From: Ahaetulla prasina
Lineage: Eukaryota > Chordata > Lepidosauria > Squamata > Colubridae
Reading direction: 5' to 3'
Length of the DNA stretch: 64,000 nt
NCBI RefSeq assembly: GCF_028640845.1
Contig: NC_080542.1
Span: 149,357,298 to 149,421,297, forward strand
Numbering within the stretch: position 1 is the first letter of the stretch; each line of letters begins with the position of its first letter. The notes under the pieces are model-generated. The model was not told the origin of the DNA. It saw nothing but the letters and a program-made list of their open reading frames with translations, and did no database searches. A program made the position numbers and the translations under genes. This document shows, one piece after another, positions 40,401 to 53,360 of this stretch.

Positions 40401-43400
40401 ATCTGGCTTCCCTGTTGACTTTGCTGGTCAGAAGGTCACAAAAAGGGATCATGTGACCCCAGGACACTGCAAACATCATAAATATGAATGAGCAGCTAGG
40501 CCTCTGAATTTTGATCATGAGACGACAGGGATACTGCAATGGTCATACGTATGATAAATGCTCATCGGTCACTTATCAGTGCCGTTGTAAGTTCTAAGAC
40601 ACTACACAAACTGTTGTAAATTGAGGACTTCCTGTATACTCTAAATATAAATATAATCCTGTATACTCAAAATATACTTTGAGTATATTCTATACTCAAA
40701 ATAGCTCTGCGCATGCGCAAGATGGCGCGGCTCTGAAGACTCGGCTCCGGCGTTGAGAGGCCCCTCCGATGCTGGCGATGCCTCGGTCGCCCGTTTAGCC
40801 GCTTGCTGTCCCCGGCCCGGTAGATCTTACCTCGGGCAGCCATAGGAGAGGTCTCTGGACTTTCTCACACATATGGCTGCCGAGAACGAGGCCGGGTAGG
40901 TAAGCGGTGGATTCGGGCGGCCATGTTTTTAGGCTCGGAGGTGGGGCAATGAGTCGCCGTTTTTTCGGCCGTTTTTCGGCCAATTCGTCTTGCCGGCTGG
41001 CCTCTAGCCTCTGGCCCGTTTCCCGGCCCTCTTCTGAGTATGGACTCCGGACTTTTTGGGTTATAGCCTTTCGGGCTCTAGCCTCTGCAACTTGGACGAT
41101 CTGGATGATAGCGGAGGTATTACATCTACCCTTATTATTGCCATCTGCCTCGTTGCCATGGTTTTTTGGCTTTCTCCCTGCTGCCGGACTGTGGACTTGG
41201 CAGCCTTCATATCCCCCAGCCTCTCGGAGAGGTTTAGCCTCTTATATGGGCTTTGCCTCTTGGAGGGAGAGGTCTGGAGAGATCTGGCCTCTGGAGTGGT
41301 TAGGATTTATCCCGGCCATGTCTGGAGGTGGTTGTTGGAGGACTGCGGGGAGATGATGGAGGCATCCCGGAGTTGTTCCCCTGTAACCAGTCCGTGACTG
41401 TGACTGTGATAACATCACCCATGCCCCCCTCGGCCTTTTTGGGACTTCTATGGCCGTTTGGTCCTATTAGGACTTTTTGGGGGAGACAAGGGATTTATCT
41501 GGGGACAGAGGAAGATGGAGGAAGACGTGGCCAGCGACTGGATTGCCATTTCCCCTCACCCCCGGTTCCAGGATGCTTGGACTATGCACCGGACAGAATA
41601 TCACCTAGACTGTCATTCAGTGCCAATTGTGGTTCCATTCTTTGTCTGCCCTCATTCTGGACTAGTACCATCTGTTACCATCTTGCCATTCGGAGATGGA
41701 ACCTCTATTTTGCCGATTCTTAGTCTCAGCTGCTACGCGTTATACTTCTTGTGAACTCTTGCACCTGCGAGGTGCCCCCGCCTCGCAGGAATGGCCCTCC
41801 TCACTACCGAGGGCCGGCCTCCATGACGGGTCTTGGGACCCACAGAGGTGGCATGCGAAAAAGAAGAGCTTGTGGGGTTTTTTAGAGAGGGAATTTTTAA
41901 GGGGTGGGAGGGTAAGGGCGGGTAATGGGGGTAACCCGTCGGGTAGGGGGCCAGTTCCTGCACATGCTCGCGGCGGTTTTTCTCTATCAGGTTCGGAAGT
42001 TATGGGGGAGGAGTGTGTTCCTATTTGTGAGGGTGGTTCTATTGACACGGTAAGTGGGAGAGGCAGGTATGGCGGAAGCGAGGGGTCATATCAAGTTCCG
42101 GGAGCGCGTGCTCGATGTCTGAAAGCAATCACGCGCTCCGACCCCTTGGACTTCTCCCGTTCCCCGGATGGTCAGGATCCTCAGAGCTTGGGCCTTCGGT
42201 TGATGTTGTGCAATGCTCGGTCCGTGGTGAACAAAGCCCCCCTTGTCTGTGATCTTATACAGGGGGGTTCTGCGGACCTTATGGGCATTACGGAGACCTG
42301 GTTGGGCACTGAAGGGGGCGTGCCCCTTGTTGAGATGTGCCCGCCGGGTTTCCGTGCATTCCATCAGCCGAGGGCCCAGGGTAGGGGTGGGGGGGTGGCG
42401 GTTGTGATTAGAGAGAGTCTAGAGCCGAGGGAGACCACTGTACCTCAGATTGCCGGGTGCGAATCCCTCTTTGTGAGATGGGGTCGTAGGTGTCAGATGG
42501 GTTTGCTGATCACGTACCTGGCTCCTTGCTGCGTGACAGCTGCCCTGCCCGAGCTCCTGGAGGTGCTGGCTGGGGTGGCAGTTGAGACCCCCAGACTTTT
42601 AGTCATGGGGACTTTAACTTGCCATCTTCCGGCTCGTCATCGACGGCAGGTCGGGAGGTCACGGCTTCCATGACGGCCTTGGACCTGACCCAAGTAGTTG
42701 ATGGCCCTACTCACATTGGGGTGGCACTCTGGACCTGATTTTCTCTCTGGTCAGTGGTTGAGAGATCTGGACTTAAAGGAAATAGTCACTGAACCTTTGT
42801 CATGGTCAGATCACTCTCTTCTTCGCCTGGACTTTCTGACCGCCATTCACCACCGCAGGGAGGCGGAGCCGATACGTTGGTTCCGTCCCAGGCGCCTGAT
42901 GGACCCAGATGGGTTCCGGACGGAGCTTGGGCCATTTCCTGAGGGTCTGGCTCACGGCTCGGCTGAGGAACTTGTTGCGGCCTGGGAACGGGCCGCGGCG
43001 GGGGCCTTAGACCGTGTCGTGCCTTTGCGGCCTCTGACCCGGCGCAGGTCCCAACCGGCTCCTTGGTTCTCCGAGGAGCTGAGAAGGATGAAGCGCGGAG
43101 AAGGCGCCTAGAGAGTTCCTGGAGGTCTAGCCGTTCGAAGCTGATCGGACACTAGTGAAGTCCTATACTAGGACTTACCTAGTGGCATTGAGGAAGCGAG
43201 GCGTAGCTCCGCCCCCTCCCTCATTGCATCGGCAGATAACCGCCCAGCCGCCCTGTTTCGGGTGACTCGCTCCCTCCTACACCAGGGGGAGCGGGATGAC
43301 CCGTTGCAGGGACGTGCTGAGGAGTTTAACGGTTATCTATACGATAAAATCGTTCAGCTTCGGGATGGTCTGGACCAAGATTGCGGTGATGGTGAGATGC

Positions 43401-46400
43401 TCGAGGGTGGTCTTGGCGATATTGTTTGGGATGAGTTTGACCCTGTGGCTCCCGAGGACATGGACAGGTTGTTGGGTAGGCTGAATGCCACCACGTGTTT
43501 ACTGGACCCGTGCCCCTCCTGGCTGGTGCTGGCCACTCAGGAGGTGACACGAGGCTGGCTCCAGGCGATTACGACCGCTTCTTTGGTGGAGGGTCTTCCG
43601 GCCGCCTTGAAAGAGGCGGTGGTGAGGCCCTCCTTAAGAAGCCTTCCTGGACCCGGCTGTTTTAGGTAATTATCGTCCGGTCTCCAACCTTCGGCGAAGG
43701 TTGTAGAAATATGGTGGCATATCAGTTTCCCTTGCACCTGGATGAAACTGTCTATCTAGACCCGTTCCAGTCCGGTTTCCGGCCCGGTTACAGCACGGAG
43801 ACGGCTTTGGTCGCGTTGGTGGATGATCTCTGGAGGGCCAGGGATAGGGGTTGTTCCTCTGCCCTGGTCCTATTAGACCTCTCAGCGGCTTTCGATACCA
43901 TCGACCATGGTATCCTGCTGCGCCGGTTGGAGGGATTGGGAGTGGGAGGCACCGTTTATCGGTGGTTCTCCTCCTATCTCTCCGACCGGTCGCAGTCGGT
44001 GTTGACAGGGGGGCAGAGGTCGGCCCCGAGGCGCCTCACTTGTGGGGTGCCGCAGGGGTCGATCCTCTCGCCCCTACTGTTTAACATCTACATGAAGCCG
44101 CTGGGTGAGATCATCAGTGGTTTCGGTGTGAAGTACCAGCTGTATGCGGATGACACCCAGCTGTACTTTTCTACACCGGACCACCCCAACGAAGCTATTG
44201 AAGTGCTGTCCCGGTGTCTGGAGGCCGTACGGGTCTGGATGGGGAGAAACAGGCTCAAGCTCAATCCCGCCAAGACAGAGTGGCTGTGGATGCCGGCATC
44301 CCGGTACAGTCAGCTAAATCGCGGCTGACCATCGGTGGCGAGTCATTGGCCCCGATGGAGAGGGTTCGCAACTTAGGCGTCCTCCTGGATGAACGGCTGT
44401 CTCTAGAAGATCATTTGACGGCCGTCTCCAGGAGAGCGTTCTACCAGGTTCGCCTGGTACGCCAGTTGCGCCCCTTTCTGGACCGGGATGCCCTATGCAC
44501 GGTCACTCACGCACTCGTGACGTCTCGCCTGGATTACTGCAATGCTCTCTACATGGGGCTCCCCTTGAAGGGCATCCGGAGGCTACAGTTAGTCCAGAAT
44601 GCGGCTGCGCGGGTGATAGATGGAGCCCCTCGTGGCTCCCGCATAACACCCATCCTGCGCAGACTGCACTGGCTACCTGTGGCCTTCCGGGTGCGCTTCA
44701 AGGTTTTGGTGACCACCTTTAAAGCGCTCCATGGCATTGGGCCGGGTTATTTACGGGACCGCCTACTGCTACCGAATACCTCTCACCGACCCGTGCGCTC
44801 TCATAGAGGGTCCTCAGGGTGCCGTCAGCGAGGCAATGTCGTCTGGCGACGCCCAGGGGAAGGGCCTTCTCTGTGGGGGCTCCCACCCTCTGGAACGAAC
44901 TACCCCCCGGACTTCGTCAGCTTCCGGACCTTCGGACCTTCCGCCGCGGGCTTAAAACATACTTATTTAATTGTGCAGGACTGAGCTAGATTTTAAATTT
45001 ATGGGTTTTAATTGGCTTTTATTTTATATTTTAATTAATGGGCTTATAGAATAAGTTTTTTAATTGTTTTTATATTGTATTTATGTGTTTTTAAGTGCCT
45101 GTGAACCGCCCAGAGTCCTTCGGGAGATAGGGCGGTATATAAATATGATTAAATAAATAAATAATAAATACTCTGAGAACCTCCAGGGAGGGGGCAGACT
45201 TGACTCTCTTCTTCCAAACCAAACTGTCTAAACTTTGCTTGTTCTTCTGGAATGTAGCCCCTCCCTCCCTCCTTGGAATCCAGACCGCACTCCACCACAC
45301 AATCAACTTAAATAAGAATTGAGCTGGAAGAGACCCTGGGGGTCTTCTAGTCCAGCCCCATGATCAAGCAGGAGCCCCTCTACCATTTCAGACAGCCGGC
45401 TGCCCAGTCTATTCTTCAAAACCTCCAGTGATGGAGCACCCACAACTTCTGGTGGCAAGCTGTTCCACTGGCTAATTGTCCTCACCGTTAGGAAGTTTCT
45501 CCTTAATTCTAGGTTGCTTCTCTCCTTGATTAGTTTCCATCTGTGCTTCTGGTGCTTTGGAAAATAAGTGGACCCCCTCTTCTTTGGGGCAGCCCACCAA
45601 ATACTGGAATACTGCTATCCTGTACCCCCAGTCCTTCTTTTCTCTAGACTGGCCAGACCCAATTCCTGAAACCGTTCTTCGTATGTTTCAGCCTCCATCT
45701 TAGTTGCTCTTCTCTGTACTGTTTCCAAAGTCTCAACATCTTTTTTGAAACATGGGGACCAAAACTGGACTCCACATTCCAGGTGTGGCCTTACTAAGGC
45801 TTTACAAAGCGGTACTAAGTGTTCCTGTGATTTTGATTCTGGGCCTCTGTTTATACAACCAAGGATCGTGTTAGCTTTTTCGGCTGCTTCCGCATACAGC
45901 TGGCTCGTGTCGAAGTGTAGGACTCTGAGGTCCATCTCCCAGTTACTATTTTTAAGCCAAGTTTCACCTACTCTGTTCTTGTACCTTTTGTGTTTTTTCC
46001 TGCCCAGGTTTAAAACCTTGCTTTTTTTTCACATTAAATGTCATTTTGTGGGATAGGGCAGAGTGTTCAAGTGTGTCAAAATCCTATTGGATCCTGAGCT
46101 AAGTCCTGCTGCTCAGTGTCATCTGCAAATAAGTGGACCAGACACCCTGAGATAGAGAAATGAGGAGTCCAGAAGATCCTGGATCCTCCCATGGATTGGA
46201 AGTGGGGAGATGCCATACCTGTGCCTGCAGGGACGTAGCTGGGCTGTATCCAGGCTTGGTGTAGTTCCAAAAATGGACCCCATCATTGCTATAAAGCAGG
46301 CGATAACGTACAACGAATCCCCCAGAACTGCCTCCACCCTGAGTGGCCACCGCGGTGATGAAGAAGGGCTGGAGAAGATCCACCTGGAAGTAGGGGTTGG

Positions 46401-49400
46401 GGTCAGACCGGAGCGGGCTCCATCCCGGCTCTGTGTTCCATCTGGAAAAAGAAGACACCAAAATTGGCTGCCATCAAGACCACGAACCTTCTGAATGCCT
46501 GCCTTGAGCAAGTCTTCTTCTGGGGAACTTCCCTGGATAGAAGAATGAGCTCCCATTGTGCTTTTCTCTCCTAAGGAGCCAGATTGGAAGAGCCAAATAA
46601 CTGGTAAAGGTAAATGGATGGATGGGGAATTCTGGGAGATGAAGTCCCCCCATCTTCAAAGAGCAAGGTTGAGAAACAGATGGATGGATGGATAGGTGGG
46701 TGAGTGGGTGGATGGAGAGTTGGATGAATGGATGGAGAGTTGGATGGATAGATAGAGATGGATGGATGGATGGATGGAGAGATATAGAAGAGGGGATAGA
46801 TCAGAATTTCTCAACTTGCTGGCTGAGGAATTCTGGAAGTTGAAGTCCACCCATCTTCCAGTGGCCAAGGTTGAGAAACAGATGGATGGATGGATGGAAA
46901 GATGGGTGGATGGAGATATATAAAGAGGAGACAGATCAGAACTTCTCAACATCCTGGTTGAGGAATTCTGGGAGTTGAATTCCACGCATCTTCAAGTGGC
47001 TGAGAAATGGATAGATGGGTAGAGGGAGGGAGGGAGGGAAGGACAGAAGGATGGAGAGATGAATAGATGGATGGATAGATGTAGAGGTGGATGGATAGAG
47101 GAGAAGATAGATCAGAACTTCTCAATATCCTGGCTGAGGAATTCTGGAAGTTGAAGTCCACCCCTTTTCCAGGGACCAAGCTTGAGAATACCTGCTAGAA
47201 TTCTCTCAATTGGAGTAGCTCTAATCCTGCACCACTTACACACTGGGCACCCTGTTCAGCCGTCCGGCATCTGGGGAATGTCCTTCCTGGTGGGAGGAAG
47301 CTGTCAACTGCTGGTAGCGAACTCGGCCATCCTCCAGGCCGAGCGGCTCGTTGCAAGAACCTTAGCGGTGGAGTGCAAGATGGCACAATGTTAAGGCAGT
47401 GCAATATGCCATTCCTGGAATCCACTCACCCTCCTTCCCTTCCCGCCCTTCACCATCTCATTCCTTCTTTCCCTCCATCCCTCCTATTCCCATCTTCTAT
47501 TCCCATCTCATCCATCCATTCATTCATTCCCCTGTCCTTCTGTTGCCTCTTCCCTCCCTTTGCTTTCCTCCCTCCCTCCCTTCCTCCCTCCCTCCCCCTT
47601 CCCTTCTCTTCCTTCCTTCCTGCCTTCCTCCTTCCTTCCTCCTCCCTCCTTCCTTCCTTCCTTCCTACTTCCCCTCCCTCCTGCCCTCCCTTCCTTCCTG
47701 CCTTCCTCCTTCCCTCCCCTTTTTCATATTTCTTCTTTGTATTTCTCTTTCGGCTAGATTAAAAAAAAAGGTTTCCCATGAAAACTGATCTCTCTCTATC
47801 TCCCCTTACCTGGTGGAGTGGGACTGTGGGCCTCAGGTGATGGCCTTCCACCTGCGGACACCTGCAAGAGAGGAAGAAGAGGAGATGCTACCTGGTGCTC
47901 TGGATATGTGTTCCCATATAGGAAGACCTGCCTTATGCTCAGTTGGGAGAAAAGAGGAGGGAGGCAGGATAGACATCCATGAAGCTCCTTCGGCTCTGGT
48001 GGGGAATGGAAGGATAGATTCTCCTTGCAGAGAGCTGGTCATCTGCATTCTTTTCAAGAGCTGTTGAGGCCACTTGGAGGTGTATCTGGGTCCTGGGGGG
48101 TCACCTGAGTAGTGGAAATGGGGGTACAGCCTTCTTGGAACAGCAGCTTGAACCATTTGCATTGAGCAGGTGACCCTGAGGACACAGACAAACCTCCAAA
48201 TGGCCTCAGTGGCTCTGTAAAATGACCAGCTCTCTGCAAGGACTATCAATCCTTCTATTCCTCACCATCTGGTTGGAGCCGAACAAGCTTCTCTGAGGAG
48301 AAGAAATACATCTTCAGAGAAAAAAACCTGAGAAAGTACAGTTGCCTCTTGAAAAAAGTACTTTTTGGATGTGGAAAAGCCTTCGCAAACTAGAACAAGA
48401 TCCATAGAAGAGCAGAGCAAACAAAGGCTGTGGGTCCTCCATTCTCCGGAGGTTCTCAAGAAGAAGCGCAACGGCCATCTTGGCTCTCGAGGGTCATCAC
48501 AGAATCCACTAATCCCATCAATTCATATGTTTTAGCTTCCGGCCCTCTAATCATTTTAGTGCAGTGGTGAGATTCAAATAATTTAACAACTGGTTCTCTG
48601 CTCTAAGGGTAGGCGTGGCCGGGTGGTCATGTGACTGGGTGGGCTTGGCCAACTCGACGTCACTCATTTTGAAGGGCGCCTTGCCTTGCCCGGCCTCTCC
48701 TTGCCTGGCCTCCCAGCTCCATCCAACTGCTCGCTTCTCTGCTTGGCCTCACTCAGCCGGCCAGCTGCTTGCCTCGCCTCTTGGCCACTCACTGGCAAGG
48801 AGGGGAGGAGTGCGGCGGGGCCAGGTGTAATGAGGCACGCTATTCAGCCGGTTCGCCAAACTCCACAAAAAATTAGCTATCAGTTCTGCTGAACCGGTAC
48901 AAACCGGCTGAATCCCACTACTCTCTTAGTGGCTCTTCTTTGCACTTTCCCCCAAAGTCTCAACATCTTTCTCGGAATATGGTGATCAAAACTGGATGCA
49001 GCGCTCCAGGTGTGGCCTTACTAAGGCTTTACAACATGGTGCTAAAACTTCACACAATTTTGATTCTATGCCTCTGTTTATGCAGCTGAGGATTGTGTTA
49101 GCTTTTCTGGCTGCTGCAAAGTTAGAAGGGACTCTGGGGTATCTTCTAGTCCAGCAGAGACCTCCCTGCCCTAATCTCAACTTCTTGCTTCTTGTTCCCC
49201 TCAAGTTCCTTCCCTTCATAACCAGGCAACCCCAAAACATGGGGTTCGATTGCCCTCTCCTGACCCATAGGCACCCTGGTGGCAGCGTGTGTGTGTTTCT
49301 CCTTACCGCGGTGGGCGGGGTCACAGAGACCTGGAAATGTTTTTCTGAAGTCCACGGGCTGGAAGGAAGACCAGAAGAAGTTTGATTAGTAGACTTTGTT

Positions 49401-52400
49401 TAAGATCCTTCAGAAGACGGAAGGGTTGTACCTGCCCTGCCACAGATGGGCAGCATAGAAGTGGCTGCCTGGGGTGTCTCCCGTCCTGTTTCCAGCGACA
49501 CCTGGTTCCCTCCTCATCTTACAGTTCTGATCCTCTATTGGGAGGTGATGGGCTCACCCACCAACATTCCTGGATATCAGCCCTCAGCCCAGACTTCTCT
49601 GTGGTATCAAATCACCCGTTGGCTCCATTCCAGCCTCACCTCAGGACGCCAGGCAGTGGCACGCTGCTCATAGCCGCACAGCCGATCTCGTCGGTGCCAT
49701 CCGGGCAGTGAGCCACTCCGTCACACCTCTGGCTGGCTTCAAGGCAGAGGTAGAAAAAGGTGCAGGGGAACCGGGGAGCTGGGCAGCCCTCTGGGGTGGG
49801 GGGTTCCAGGGAGGGGGCCACACCTGCAATGGGAGAAAACAGAACCGAAGGATTCCATTCCATTCCATTCTTTCTATTCCATTCCTTTCTTTCTTTGCCA
49901 TCCCATCCCATCCCATCCCATCCCATCCCATCCCATCCCATCCCATCCCATCCCATCCCATTCATTCCCTTCCCTTCCCTTCCCTTCCCTTCCCTCCCCT
50001 CCCCTCCCCTTCCCTTATCTTCTTTCTATTTCATTCCTTCCTTCCTTCCATTCCATTCCATTCTTACTATTCCATTCCATTCTTTCTATTTTATTCCATC
50101 CCATTCATTCCATCCCATTCCCATCCTGGATGGACAGCTCTTGTCCTGCCGCATCTCCAGCGTCCGCTCACCGCAGCGCAGCTCGTCTGAGAAGTCCCCG
50201 CAGTCGTCAACTCCATTGCAAATGGCTCCGTGGGGTCCGGCTGGCACACAGCGTCCATTCCGGCATTCGAACTCGCCGGCCCAGCAAGGCCTCCATCCTG
50301 GAGGGGACGTGGGCCACCCTGGTTGCTCTGGGGAAACTGAGACAAGGCAAGAGAGAACGACTGAGAGGCTCAGGTCCACAGGGAAGGGAAAATATCCACC
50401 TGAAATGGTACAGGCAGTCCTTGACTTACGACAGTTCACTTAGTGACTGCTGGAAGTTACAATGGTAACGAGAAAAGGCAACTTTGGATCCTTTTTCACA
50501 TTTATGACTGTTGCAATGTCATTCATGTGATCCAAATTTGGATGCTGGGTGACCAACTCGTATTTAACGATGGCTGCAGCATCGCAGGGTCACACGATCC
50601 TCTTTTGTGACCATGGGGAAGCCAGATTCCCTCAATGACCCTGTGATGAACCAAACCGCCTCAGAAAATCACTCAACAACGAGGGCCAGAAAAATCATCC
50701 AATGAGGCCCGGCACATTTGACCAATGTTTCACTTCGCGACATAAAATTTGGGCTCTGCGGCAGTCATATGACGAGGGCTGCCTGTCACGGTCTCACTCA
50801 GCCTTGGCTGGGGGATTCTGGGAGTAGGGAGTCCACATATATCCTGTTCCAAGTGGATCTGCATGCGTGGGTTGGCAAAACACGGCAAGACTGTGTCAGA
50901 ATTCCTACAACACCCAGAACCTGATTGGACAACACATTTACCATATTTTTCAGAGTATAAGACGCTCCGGAGTATAAGACACACCTTAGTTTTTGGGAGG
51001 AAAACAAGAAAAAAAAAATTCTGCCTCTGCCTACCAGCATCCATCGGTATTCATCTGGCTAGCATCCTTGCAGCAAACAGCCAACAGCCTGGTCAGCTTC
51101 AGCACGTTACCGCAGCCAGATTCAGCACGAGCAGCTGACTGGCAGTTGGATCGACCTCCCGGAATACTGTCAATCAGCTGTTCCAGGCTGCAGGGATCGC
51201 CATAGCCTATTGCCGCCTCCGTGCATCGCATTTTCAGCCTCCATGCATCGTGTTTCTGGCCTCCGCATGCCCGTTTTTGGCCTCCGTGCGTTGCATTTTC
51301 GGCCAGTTTCAGGCAGCAATGATTGGCAGTGGTGGCAATCCCCACCTGTTGTGCCTCGTCCGCCCTGCTCTCCTCAGCCGGGCCCCTCCCATCTCCTGCT
51401 ATCTGAGTCAGAGTCTGATAATGAAGAGGAACGGCCTGGCATGCCTCCAGCCCCCAGCCCTGGAACCATGCCCAGACAGAATGTCAGGAATGAGCAAACA
51501 AACCTCCCTTCTACAGCGTGTGAGCACGAAGCCAGCCACGTGCTAGAATTGCCGGCAGCAGATCAGGAGGATGGAAAGTCACAGTGGACGGATCCCCGCT
51601 TCCAGAGAATGGAGAGGCAACATCAGCAAAAGGAAGAGAGGGGCAGGCCTGGATAAGTGCTGAGTCATGGAGCCACACCCCACGGCCTATATAAAGGATC
51701 TGCTTTTTGGCATTCCTTGAGTCAAGCAAAGTCTCATCTGGGTTGCAGAAGTCACACCTTGGATTCCTGCCTGCCCTGAGAACTCTGAAAGGAATTTGGC
51801 AAAGCTGCAGAGGCTTCGTGGCCACGCTTGATACAGACTTCCCAGACCCAGCCGTCGGAGGGAGAAGGGGACACAACACCACCACTGATCCCTGCTGCCT
51901 GGAACCGGCCAAAAATGCAACACATGGAGGCCAAAAATGGGGTATGCGGAGGCTGAAAACGCGACATGCGGAGGCTGAAAATGGTTGAAGGGCTAGTGGG
52001 TGGGCGGGGCTTTGGCAACATTTGGTGTATAAGACACACCACAATTTTCACCCACTTTTAGGGGAGCGAGTGAGTCTTATACTCTAAAAAATACGATAGC
52101 TCTCGGTGTGTGTTGTGTGAACCAGCCAAAAGGTCCCCTTCTAATGTTTGTCTGCGGAGTCTACAATTTGTGTCAAATCAGTGCCCCTTCCTTCCTCCTT
52201 AGCCCACCCAGAAATCCTGCATCCCACCTTTTTTGCAACCCAACAGCTCCAGGCGCAGGAAGATGCCGTTGTGGAAGTCGTGGGGCAAGAGGCGCACGTG
52301 TCGGGCGTGCACCATGCGCTGGAAGGTCCGGGCCACAGGAGTCGAGTCGTCAGAGTTTCCTTGGAAGAGCTGGAGAGGAAAAGATGAGGGACACTGAGAT

Positions 52401-53305
52401 GGGCCTAGAGGTTAAGCCGGACAGCTAGAAATTGGGAGATAGGGAGTTCCAGTCCTGCTTTACACATGAAAGCCAGCTGGGTGACTTTATGCCAATCACC
52501 AGGAGACTGGGAGTTCTAGTCCCACCTTAGACATGAAAACCAGCTGGGTGTCTTTGGACTAATCACCAGGAGATGGGGAGTTCTAGTCCCGCCTTAGAGA
52601 GTGCTGGACTAGAAGTTCTCCGAGGTCCCTTCCAACTCTTTTATCTGTGATTCTGTAAGGGTTTCCTGTTCGGTCAGTGGCTTGGACTAAATGACCTCCA
52701 AGGTCCCCTCCAACTCTGTTATTCTATGATTGTGTAAGTGTCTTCTGCTTGAGCAGGAGGTTAGACTAGAAGACCTCCGAGGTCCCTCTCAATTCTGTCA
52801 TTTTACTTTGTCTCTCTCTCCCCATCTTGCCCTAATCTCTGCAGGTTGCCCTCAATCAAATTATCCCATCTGAGGTCTATCAGGAAGCAGTCGCCTAGGG
52901 GCTGGCTGAGAAGGAGGAGGTCCAACCCCAATCCACTCCTCAACAGAAGTTTACAGGCCAAGCCTTTGACCTTGGACATGCCACCCAGTTCCAGAAGAAC
53001 TGCAGGTCTCCTGGACTTCTCCGCTCATGAAAGTCTCTCTCAAGGGGAGATGCCAACCTTTGGCTCAGGCCTAATGCTCCTGGAGGTGACCTCTTGGTAG
53101 TCATGCCATCTTGCACCATCCAGGCTGAACCGGAGGAAGAAGCTGGTCACATAGGCATCTGAGGTTCCTGCTCCTTGGATCACGACTCCTGGGGAAGACA
53201 GAGGGAAATCAATGAATGTCCGAGAAACTCCAGATACTTAGATGCCTGCAGTGGCGGAGGCATCCTAAACGCATGACAGGGAACCTCAGCATAGTGGATT
53301 TCTAC

Positions 53306-53360
<55 letters not shown>

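Larger units (their letters stand above)
50942..52095. mobile_element. DNA transposon with gagtataagac inverted ends
   Basis: Left end tttttcagagtataagac and right end gtcttatactctaaaaaat are inverted. Subterminal gtataagacacacc occurs on both sides. Several internal ggcctccrtgc phrases. A solo LTR (51347-51878) is inserted inside; without it the element is ~620 bp. Family not determined. Confidence 0.65.

Noticed and set aside
49899..49961. CRISPR-like or phased array
   Set aside because: A pure pentanucleotide microsatellite with no spacers; eukaryotic context.
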